From Polyangia bacterium (GTDB lineage: Bacteria; Myxococcota_A; Polyangia; Polyangiales; Polyangiaceae): a DNA stretch of 11,381 nucleotides. Positions 1 through 4,968 of the stretch are shown one piece after another; position 1 is the first letter of the stretch; every line of letters begins with the position of its first letter. The stretch lies in contig JAUILJ010000171.1 in assembly GCA_030433055.1 (NCBI GenBank), forward strand, positions 1 to 11,381. The letters run 5' to 3'. The translations under genes and the position numbers were made by a program. The notes beneath the pieces are model-generated. The model made no database searches. It was not told the DNA's origin and worked only from the letters and a program-made list of their open reading frames with translations.

Positions 1-751
1 TCGAGTAGACGTAGTTCACCGAGTGATCCAGGTTCGAGACGGCGCCGCGATGATCGAAGTGGGCATACGTTGCCGCGGGGATCGAAACCGAGAGCATGCC
101 ACCGGGCAGTGCGTCGAGCTGGGTGACCTGCATGGCCGCCGTGTACTTGAGCTGCTCCGAGCCTTCCGCCGCTTGTTCGATGATGCCGTAGCAGACGCCG
201 GGGATGCGCTGCGGGATCTCCTCCAGGTGCGGCAAGAAGGCCGCCCACAGCGCGGGGATCTTGCTGGCGATGTTGTTCTTCTCCGAGTCCGTGGAGAAGA
301 ACTCCGTCTGCATGCCCACGCACAGCATCACGGGCTGCTCGATGAGCTGCGGCTCGAGGCTCAGGCTCTGATTGATGTGTCGCAGGTAGCCTTCGTCGAT
401 CTCCGCCTTCTTCAAGAACAGGTTCTTGCTGCCGATGCGTCGGAACTCGTGAGGCGTGTGGTCGAATGCCTGCTTGAAGGCGCGGGTGAACGCCTCCTGG
501 CTTTCATACCCTGCGGAAATGGCTATGTCGAGGATGCGCGCGTCCGTGGTCAGCAGCTTGTCCAGCGCGAGAGCCAGCCGTCGCTGCCGGATGTAGCCCT
601 TGAGCGTCTCCTTGGTGAGCGCCTTGAACATGCGTTGAAAGTGCCAGCGGCTGATGCCAGCGCGGGCGGCGACGTCCGCCACGTCGAGCTCGTGCTCCAG
701 GTTCTCCTCGATGAAGTCGACGGCGCGCCGCACCCGCTGCAGATAACTCAT
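1..751 (-). CDS. AraC-family regulator with GyrI-like effector domain (partial)
   Basis: Reading the minus strand from the ATG at 751 gives 250 codons with no stop before the left edge, so the C-terminus is missing. Residues about 8-105 form the double helix-turn-helix DNA-binding domain; GYESQEAFTRAF and HTPHEFRR near residues 81-105 are the classic AraC/XylS second-helix signature. From about residue 120 comes a GyrI-like small-molecule binding domain, with TEFFSTDSEKNNI, the LWAAFLPHLEEIP stretch and a PAATYAHFDHRG motif typical of Rob/Cass2-like effector domains. The domain order (DNA binding first, effector binding second) is normal for this class. An AGGA-type ribosome site (gaggac) lies about 8 nt before the ATG. 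The gene follows the SnoaL-like gene by 15 bp on the same strand, so they are probably cotranscribed. The ligand cannot be inferred. Confidence 0.93.
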   Translation of the reverse strand, partial: MSYLQRVRRAVDFIEENLEHELDVADVAARAGISRWHFQRMFKALTKETLKGYIRQRRLALALDKLLTTDARILDIAISAGYESQEAFTRAFKQAFDHTPHEFRRIGSKNLFLKKAEIDEGYLRHINQSLSLEPQLIEQPVMLCVGMQTEFFSTDSEKNNIASKIPALWAAFLPHLEEIPQRIPGVCYGIIEQAAEGSEQLKYTAAMQVTQLDALPGGMLSVSIPAATYAHFDHRGAVSNLDHSVNYVYS

Positions 752-766
752 GCGTTCGGTCCTCGT

Positions 767-1126
767 TCAGCCGGGATCTGGCACCTGGAAGAAGCCGGTC
801 ATGCGCACCAGGCGACCTTGGCCGTCGTACTCGCCAAAGCTGACTCCGTCACCCAGCACCTGGCCTTTGGCGTCGCACAGGTCCCACTCCGCGATGCTCT
901 TATCATGGTGCGTCTGGAAGCGCTTGGTCACGAAGTGCCCTCCCGGGATCTGCTCGTGAAACTTCAGCATGTACGCCTCCAGCTCAGCCAAGCCACTGCA
1001 GCGCTGCAGTGGATCGGTGTACACGCACTCCGGGCTCAGGCTCTCCGCATACAGCGCGCGCTTCTCCTCGGCGGTCTTCACCTTCCAGCTCTGCGCGTAG
1101 CGTTCCCAAGTTCGCTGATGGTCCAT
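767..1126 (-). CDS. SnoaL-like / NTF2-fold protein
   Basis: A 119-residue protein of the size usual for single-domain SnoaL-like members of the NTF2 fold. It starts MDHQRTWERYAQSW and shows the family pattern: an N-terminal helix, then an acidic-aromatic segment (CVYTDPLQRCSGLAELEAY) that lines the pocket, then curved-sheet strands (HHDKSIAEWDL, then VSFGEYDGQGRLVRMTGFF). Members include polyketide cyclases, small isomerases and many ligand-binding proteins with no known reaction, so no substrate is assigned. The open frame extends 32 codons further upstream, but the ATG at 1126 has an AAAGGAG ribosome site 6 nt before it, which decides the start. It is the first gene of a likely two-gene operon with the AraC regulator. 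Confidence 0.88.
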   Translation of the reverse strand: MDHQRTWERYAQSWKVKTAEEKRALYAESLSPECVYTDPLQRCSGLAELEAYMLKFHEQIPGGHFVTKRFQTHHDKSIAEWDLCDAKGQVLGDGVSFGEYDGQGRLVRMTGFFQVPDPG

Positions 1127-1302
1127 CGGCTGCTCCTTTCGAGAGGGTTGGGGGTGAGGAGCAACGTAGTGAGCCCGAGCGTCCCCCATCTGACATTTTG
1201 TGCGCCGATCTCGCCCCCACACTCGGAAGGGCTCGAAGGAAACCGCCCGGCAGCGATCATCATCGCGGGAATAGGAAGCGGCCTGGAGTGTTGCCCACCT
1301 TG

Positions 1303-1509
1303 ATGGCTCTCGCTCGCGTTCGAGCCCGCTCGCGCCGCGGGTTCTCCAGAGTCGTGATCCGGCTCTGGGAGGTGCTGGATTTCGGCCTCACCTTTCTCGG
1401 TGCGTCCGGTCGGATCTTGAGCGCGCTTTTCCTGCTGCTGGCGTTGCCCTTCTCCTACATCGCCTACGCGGTGCGTCGGTCGCGTGGAGGTATGGAACAA
1501 CGCCGATAG
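1303..1509 (+). CDS. small hypothetical membrane protein
   Basis: A possible 68-residue protein starting MALARVRARSRRGF. It has a very basic N-terminus, a short amphipathic stretch (LWEVLDFGLTFLG) and one clear membrane segment at about residues 37-57 (ILSALFLLLALPFSYIAYAV), ending in a basic RRSRGG tail. The stop lies 7 bp from the stop of the convergent gene at 1517, a spacing typical of real convergent pairs. Against it, the ribosome site is poor (GGAG about 14 nt upstream of the ATG, with alternative GTG/TTG starts at 1288-1300) and third-position G+C is lower than in the neighbouring genes. I do not recognise the family. Confidence 0.42.
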   Translation: MALARVRARSRRGFSRVVIRLWEVLDFGLTFLGASGRILSALFLLLALPFSYIAYAVRRSRGGMEQRR

Positions 1510-1516
1510 CGGACAG

Positions 1517-2050
1517 CTAGAAGCGCCCGTAGACTCCGACGCCCGCCGAGCCCCGCGCTGGGTCGATCCACGGGGAAACGGTGGTGGTCGGGATGTCGAC
1601 TTCTTCGTAAGCGAGCAGCGTTTGGTCGAGGGCGATCGCCGGCACTGCGCTCGCGATGCTGGTGAGGGCCAGGACTGGGCACCACGGGTTGGTCGCTTCG
1701 TCGTCCCCTTGGTTGTCGAAGCACAGCAGCGCGCCGCTGCCGAGGGCGATGGTCACGCTGCGCAAGCCGAAGCTCGCGGCGGCGGCCCCGACGCGGTCGT
1801 GAAGCAGGTGAACGGTCGGGGCGCCCAACCAGTAGGAGCCGGCGCCGGCGAAGGCGAGGGCCCGCGTCTCCGTGATCAGGCCACTCGCGACCCCCGCATA
1901 GCCCAGGGCGTCGGGGATGATGATCTGCCAGCCGTACCAGCGTTCCTCCACGTGGTTCGTCGGGGCATCCCTCGATCCTGGCGACGACTGTGCCTCGGCC
2001 GTGCCGGTCACGCCGAGCAGGAAAAGTAGCAAGAAAGCACCCTGACGCAT
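1517..2050 (-). CDS. secreted or envelope hypothetical protein
   Basis: A 177-residue protein. I chose the ATG at 2050 rather than the TTG 17 codons upstream because it begins a textbook Sec signal peptide: MRQGAFLLLFLLGVTGTAEA, with an A-x-A cleavage site before Gln21. The mature part opens with ERWYGWQIIIPDALGYAG, an arrangement I associate with unnamed myxobacterial envelope proteins, and continues as several alternating hydrophobic segments (SGLITETRALAFAGAGSYW, GLRSVTIALGSGALLCF, LALTSIASAVPAIALDQ). This suggests a small multi-pass membrane or outer-membrane protein. It has two Cys about 14 residues apart (CFDNQG...PWC) after the third segment. No strong ribosome site is present, only an AAGG 3 nt from the ATG. 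Function unknown. Confidence 0.72.
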   Translation of the reverse strand: MRQGAFLLLFLLGVTGTAEAQSSPGSRDAPTNHVEERWYGWQIIIPDALGYAGVASGLITETRALAFAGAGSYWLGAPTVHLLHDRVGAAAASFGLRSVTIALGSGALLCFDNQGDDEATNPWCPVLALTSIASAVPAIALDQTLLAYEEVDIPTTTVSPWIDPARGSAGVGVYGRF

Positions 2051-2143
2051 GGGCCTTGATACCCGAAATGCGCCACACAAATCCCCATCGCCGTGGGCCA
2101 AAGCTGCGATCTCGGCTGGATTTTGCGTAGGTTGCCGACCAGC

Positions 2144-2159
2144 GTTCCCTCAGTGGAAC
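2144..2159. promoter_or_regulatory. short inverted repeat in the yghU upstream region
   Basis: GTTCC-CTCAGT-GGAAC is a perfect 5-bp inverted repeat with a 6-bp spacer, 70 bp before the yghU start and in the divergent gap between yghU and the secreted-protein gene. It could be a dimeric operator, but five base pairs can arise by chance and I see no convincing promoter hexamers around it. Confidence 0.22.
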
Positions 2160-2228
2160 ACAGGGGTGGCCTGGACGTGCGGCGCGCGTCGCTCCATGCA
2201 TGTCGCTCGCCACAACCGAGGGAAGAAG

Positions 2229-3062
2229 ATGACTGAGAGCTACACGCCGCCGAAGGTTTGGACCTGGGACAGGGAGAGCGGAGGCAACTTCGCGAATATC
2301 AATCGCCCCATCGCCGGTGCGACTCACGACAAGGAGCTGCCGGTCGGGGAACACCCGTTCCAGCTGTATTCGCTGGCGACACCCAACGGCCAGAAGGTGA
2401 CCATCCTGTTCGAGGAGCTGCTCGAGGCGGGCCACGACGCCGAGTACGACGCCTGGCTGATCAACATCATGGAGGGCGATCAGTTCGGCAGCGGCTTCGT
2501 TGACATCAACCCCAACTCGAAGATCCCAGCGCTGCTCGACCGGAGCGGGGAGAAGCCCCAGCGAGTGTTCGAGTCGGGTGCCATTCTTCTTTACCTTGCG
2601 GAAAAATTCGGCGCCTTCCTGCCCAAGGACCCGAGCAAGCGGACGGAGGCCCTGAGCTGGCTGTTCTGGCAGATGGGCGCGGCGCCGCTGCTCGGTGGAG
2701 GCTTTGGCCACTTCTACGCCTACGCACCGACCAAGCAAGAGTACCCGATCAACCGCTACGCCATGGAGGTGAAGCGCCAGCTGGATGTGCTCGACCGTCG
2801 CTTGGCGGACCACGAGTACCTGGCTGAGGAATACTCGATCGCCGACATGGCCATCTGGCCGTGGTACGGCGGCGTGCTGAAGAACAAGGCCTACGACGCG
2901 GCGGAGTTCCTCTCGGCGCACGAGTACAAGAACGTGCTGCGCTGGACCGAGCAGATCGCCAAGCGGCCCGCGGTGCGTCGCGGCCGCGTCGTCAACAAGA
3001 GCTGGGGCGACGAACCCGGCCTCGCCGAGCGCCACGACAAGAGCGATTTCGACAAGCTCTAG
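2229..3062 (+). CDS. yghU: YghU-type glutathione S-transferase homologue / disulfide-bond oxidoreductase
   Basis: A 277-residue cytoplasmic protein that follows E. coli YghU along its whole length. The N-terminal extension VWTWDRESGGNFANINRP is diagnostic of the YghU branch of glutathione S-transferases. The thioredoxin-like domain (about 43-130) has TPNGQK at 51-56, NPNSKIPAL at 94-102 and the glutathione-binding FESGAIL at 114-120. The all-helical domain follows, with GGGFGHFYAYAP and SIADMAIWPWYGG, then the C-terminal RRGRVVNKSWG and ERHDKSDF. YghU binds two glutathione molecules and reduces small disulfides without a catalytic cysteine. The open frame runs 60 codons further upstream, but the ATG at 2229 has a GAGGG ribosome site 6 nt away and matches the family start. 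The stop is only 5 bp from the convergent nucleotidyltransferase gene, and the last third is partly duplicated at 3717-3788. Confidence 0.96.
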   Translation: MTESYTPPKVWTWDRESGGNFANINRPIAGATHDKELPVGEHPFQLYSLATPNGQKVTILFEELLEAGHDAEYDAWLINIMEGDQFGSGFVDINPNSKIPALLDRSGEKPQRVFESGAILLYLAEKFGAFLPKDPSKRTEALSWLFWQMGAAPLLGGGFGHFYAYAPTKQEYPINRYAMEVKRQLDVLDRRLADHEYLAEEYSIADMAIWPWYGGVLKNKAYDAAEFLSAHEYKNVLRWTEQIAKRPAVRRGRVVNKSWGDEPGLAERHDKSDFDKL

Positions 3063-3067
3063 GCGTG

Positions 3068-3523
3068 CTAGTCGTGGCCCTCTTCCAACAGGGCCACGTC
3101 CAGTAGGTCCTTCGTTCGGCCGGCTGCGAGGTTGTTCTTGATGAGTGCCTCGCGGCCGAGGAAACGGACCGCATGGTCACCCAGCGTGGCTTCGAGGGCG
3201 CCGCCCCAAGCTTCGGGGAATGCGACCCCATCGATGCTGGTCATGATGTCGATTCGAAGCGGCTCTCGGCCCAACGCGACCATACGCTGCGGTGTTGCGA
3301 ACTCGTCGACGGCTTTCCCCAAGGCAACGAATCCGAGTTCCGCTAGTGCAGCGCATACGCGCGCTGCGTTGGCGTGCGTGGGCTCGACGCAGAGGTTCAA
3401 GTCCAGAGTGGCGCGGGGCCTACCGTGCGCTGCCAGTGCGTGAGCTCCCACAATCAAGAACCTCACCCTGTGAGTTTCGAATAACCCAATCAGTTCGCTC
3501 CAGTCGGGAGGGAGTGTCGCCAT
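3068..3523 (-). CDS. AbiEii/DUF6036-like nucleotidyltransferase with altered active site
   Basis: A 151-residue protein with the layout of small stand-alone nucleotidyltransferases that form two-gene, toxin-antitoxin-like modules. FLIVGAHALAAHGRPRAT (22-39) is the glycine-rich substrate loop, followed by the metal-binding strand LDLNL (40-44), a further acidic strand RIDIMTSIDGVAF (90-102), and a C-terminal LIKNNLAAGRTKDLLDV helix (127-143). The family normally has Asp-x-Asp after the loop; here it is Asp41-Leu-Asn43, read from codons GAC TTG AAC, and the usual Lys before Ala-x-Gly-Arg is Asn131. Either may weaken or change catalysis. The ATG at 3523 lies inside the reading frame of the upstream small gene, giving a 104-bp overlap. 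Toxin function is inferred from family and context only. Confidence 0.82.
   Translation of the reverse strand: MATLPPDWSELIGLFETHRVRFLIVGAHALAAHGRPRATLDLNLCVEPTHANAARVCAALAELGFVALGKAVDEFATPQRMVALGREPLRIDIMTSIDGVAFPEAWGGALEATLGDHAVRFLGREALIKNNLAAGRTKDLLDVALLEEGHD
3073..3098. terminator. hairpin at the convergent yghU / nucleotidyltransferase boundary
   Basis: CGTGGCCCT (3073-3081) and AGGGCCACG (3090-3098) form a perfect 9-bp stem with an 8-nt loop. It begins 10 bp after the yghU stop and overlaps the last ten codons of the nucleotidyltransferase. Its position suits a shared transcription stop for the two convergent genes, but there is no T-tract on either side, so it would be a pausing or Rho-assisted site at best. 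Part of the symmetry could be a by-product of the coding sequence. Confidence 0.35.
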
Positions 3524-3671
3524 AAATCCCTATCGTTGCGCGTCGAATGGTCTCGACTGCCGCGACCCGCTCTTCAACGCTGCGAGACGCCCAGTAGCTC
3601 ACCTCGTCTCGCGTGGCTTGTTTCGGTGTTGTCCACTTGAAGTCGGTGCGCATCTGGCTGGATTGTCCCAT
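3420..3671 (-). CDS. small antitoxin-like partner of the nucleotidyltransferase
   Basis: A protein of 83 residues from the ATG at 3671 (77 from the ATG at 3653; neither has a clear ribosome site, and a GTG at 3707 is also in frame). The core KQATRDEVSYWASRSVEERV followed by AAVETIRR matches a pattern I associate with small proteins encoded just upstream of DUF6036/AbiEii-like nucleotidyltransferases: a W-x-S-x-[ST]-x-E-E-R amphipathic helix, a V-E-x-x-R-R helix, then RLERTDWVIR. In such pairs it is the presumed antitoxin or regulatory subunit. Its last 34 codons overlap the nucleotidyltransferase start in another frame, and the tail after WVIR (NSQGEVLDCGSS and on) has no resemblance I know of. 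It may be frame-constrained or a read-through extension. Promoter not seen; it would have to lie in or beyond the yghU remnant. Confidence 0.66.
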   Translation of the reverse strand: MGQSSQMRTDFKWTTPKQATRDEVSYWASRSVEERVAAVETIRRATIGIYGDTPSRLERTDWVIRNSQGEVLDCGSSRTGSAR

Positions 3672-3716
3672 GACCAGGCGATCGGTGCGAGCTGGCGAGA
3701 GGCACACGCCCCGGAA

Positions 3717-3788
3717 TGCGCCGCGGCCGCGTCGTCAACAAGAGCTGGGGCGACGAACCCGGGCTTGCCGAGCGCCACGACAAGAGCG
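3717..3788 (+). pseudogene. remnant of a second yghU copy (C-terminal fragment)
   Basis: These 72 bp match 2974-3045 inside yghU at 69 of 72 positions without gaps, in the same orientation and 743 bp downstream. All three differences (CGT/CGC, GGC/GGG, CTC/CTT) are at third codon positions and silent, so the fragment still reads RRGRVVNKSWGDEPGLAERH followed by DKS. A few matches continue about 12 bp leftward (R-P-x-x before the RRGR), then similarity stops. To the right it stops at 3788, six codons short of where yghU ends. It therefore looks like the tail of another yghU allele or paralogue that evolved as a working gene before being truncated. The nucleotidyltransferase module lies between the two copies. 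Confidence 0.85.
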
Positions 3789-4056
3789 GATGCCGGAATC
3801 TATGTCCTTGCGTGGCCAGCGGTCGGACCGCCAGCCCTGCTCTGGGGCCGCGCTGACGTGGCGCCGTACTTCGCGTTGACGTGGCTGCTTTGTTTGACCT
3901 GGGTTGAGCTGGGCATACTCGTGCGGCGCCCGACCAGGCATGGTCTGTCGAACGTTCCCGGCGACCGCTTCCGCTCTTGCCAGCCATCGGCGTGGTTCTG
4001 GTAAGGTGCGTGCGTCGGTGCCAGGGGCTGGGTGCGTCTGTGCCGTGGAAGATTCT
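3789..4056. other. non-coding stretch after the yghU remnant
   Basis: No convincing gene. One plus-strand frame through here is hydrophobic (YVLAWPAVGPPALLWG, then FALTWLLCLTWVELGILV) and runs to a stop at about 4004. It has no proper start, since it reads in from the yghU remnant in a different frame, so it may be debris of a transferred membrane-protein gene. The last third holds the probable promoter and leader of the gene at 4057. Confidence 0.4.
3977..4007 (+). promoter_or_regulatory. possible sigma-70 promoter for the tandem paralogue operon
   Basis: TTGCCA at 3977-3982 resembles a -35 box and TAAGGT at 4002-4007 a -10 box. The 19-bp spacer is longer than ideal. It is the best candidate ahead of the gene at 4057 and would give a leader of about 40 nt. 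Confidence 0.25.
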
Positions 4057-4070
4057 GTGCCGTGGAAGAT
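4037..4070 (+). repeat. perfect 17-bp tandem duplication at a translation start
   Basis: TCTGTGCCGTGGAAGAT occurs twice back to back (4037-4053 and 4054-4070). The second unit contains the GTG proposed as start (4057) and ends in the first two bases of the ATG at 4069. The first unit supplies GGAAG at 4047-4051, 5 nt before that GTG, and so acts as its ribosome site. Seventeen is not a multiple of three, so a duplication inside coding sequence would shift the frame; here it has rebuilt the initiation region. Confidence 0.9.
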
Positions 4071-4464
4071 GAAGCTGAGATCCTCACACCTCTTGCTGTT
4101 CGCGGTGCTCGGTGCCGCGCCGGGCGCATGGTACGGCGTGCATTCAGAGCGGCGGGGCGACGAGGTATTTCGTGCTTGGATCGCGACGGTCAGGGCGCAG
4201 GAAGCGAGCGCGCTGTTCTGTCACGCACCGCCCGATGTAGCGCTTCCGAGGCTCGAGGGTCACCTGTCTGAGCTCAAGGGGCGCGCGCCGGTCGTCGCGG
4301 CTGACGTGCGCTATGCTGCGGGGTTGGTCGCGGTGCTGAACGAGCGCCTCGAGCGGGCGGATGCCGCCAACGCGCACTGGGCCGAGGCGCTCAGAGGCTG
4401 TGAAACCTGCACCCGCGAGCGCTGGCGGGAACTGGTGCAGCGCGGATGCAAGCAGCGTGACTGA
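4057..4464 (+). CDS. membrane-anchored four-Cys protein A (tandem paralogue)
   Basis: 135 residues from the GTG at 4057 (131 from the ATG at 4069). The GTG is preferred because GGAAG sits 5 nt before it, whereas the ATG touches its only nearby GGAAG. A short basic N-terminus is followed by one hydrophobic segment (about 11-27, LLLFAVLGAAPGAWYGV), then a helical domain probably outside the cytoplasm. The domain carries FCHAPPDVALPRLEGHLSEL, a long helix LVAVLNERLERADAANAHWA and a Cys-rich tail. Cys55, Cys115, Cys118 and Cys131 all have counterparts in the next gene. The stop overlaps the next start by 8 bp, so the two are translationally coupled. I do not recognise the family; function unknown. 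Confidence 0.75.
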   Translation: MPWKMKLRSSHLLLFAVLGAAPGAWYGVHSERRGDEVFRAWIATVRAQEASALFCHAPPDVALPRLEGHLSELKGRAPVVAADVRYAAGLVAVLNERLERADAANAHWAEALRGCETCTRERWRELVQRGCKQRD

Positions 4465-4912
4465 CGCTCCCCAAGCGCCAGCGTCGCCTGAAACCTCGGG
4501 GAAACCCCCGGGGCGCTGGTCGCTAGTGCACGCCGGGGTCGTGGCGGTCGCTGCCTGCGGGGTGGGCTTCTTCGCGGGGAGCGTTGGCGTGTCCAGGGCG
4601 TCGGAGCGCTTCACCCAGCTTCACGCCGCCCAGCTCGACCACGCGCGAGTCGTGTTTTGCTACGCACCCGCGGAGCGCAGCCTGGCAGTGATCGGCGGTT
4701 ACCTGACTGAAGCGACGGCGACGGAGGACCAGCGCACGGCCTATGGCGTGGAGCTTTCGGCTCAGGTCGCGGTGCTCGAAGAGCGCGCGACGTCGGGTCG
4801 AGCGGAGCAAGCCTGGAGCAAGGCCACACAGCACTGCAAGGCGGCAGGGATCGCCGCCTGCGACCGGGAGTCCTTGAAAAGTCTTGCGGAAGCAGCATGC
4901 GCGGAAAAGTGA
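4457..4912 (+). CDS. membrane-anchored four-Cys protein B (tandem paralogue)
   Basis: 151 residues from a GTG that overlaps the stop of the previous gene by 8 bp; the frame is open further upstream, but only inside that gene. A Pro/Ala-rich cytoplasmic start (TDAPQAPASPETSGKPPG) precedes one membrane segment at about 22-44 (LVHAGVVAVAACGVGFFAGS). The outer domain parallels protein A: FCYAPAERSLAVIGGYL matches FCHAPPDVALPRLEGHL, the helix with VAVLEERA matches VAVLNERL, and AWSKATQHC matches HWAEALRGC. Cys68, Cys127, Cys135 and Cys148 align with the four Cys of protein A; the last pair is 13 residues apart in both. Overall identity is modest, so the duplication is old. Function unknown. Confidence 0.78.
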   Translation: MTDAPQAPASPETSGKPPGRWSLVHAGVVAVAACGVGFFAGSVGVSRASERFTQLHAAQLDHARVVFCYAPAERSLAVIGGYLTEATATEDQRTAYGVELSAQVAVLEERATSGRAEQAWSKATQHCKAAGIAACDRESLKSLAEAACAEK

Positions 4913-4968
4913 GGCCCATCGAGACTCACGTTTGGGCAGGCCCGCGGCTAGCGGGCGTAGAATGCAAC

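Noticed and set aside
23..1303. A 426-codon plus-strand open frame
   Set aside because: It is antisense to the AraC and SnoaL-like genes, which have clear family motifs and ribosome sites; its Arg/Leu/Val-rich translation shows no domain and is a high-G+C artefact.
1464..3035. A 523-codon minus-strand open frame
   Set aside because: Opposite strand of yghU and out of frame with the secreted protein; Arg-rich low-complexity translation with no family signal.
3618..4004. A plus-strand frame with a hydrophobic end (FALTWLLCLTWVELGILV)
   Set aside because: It starts antisense to the antitoxin-like gene and crosses the yghU remnant in the wrong frame; no ribosome site. Recorded only as possible debris.
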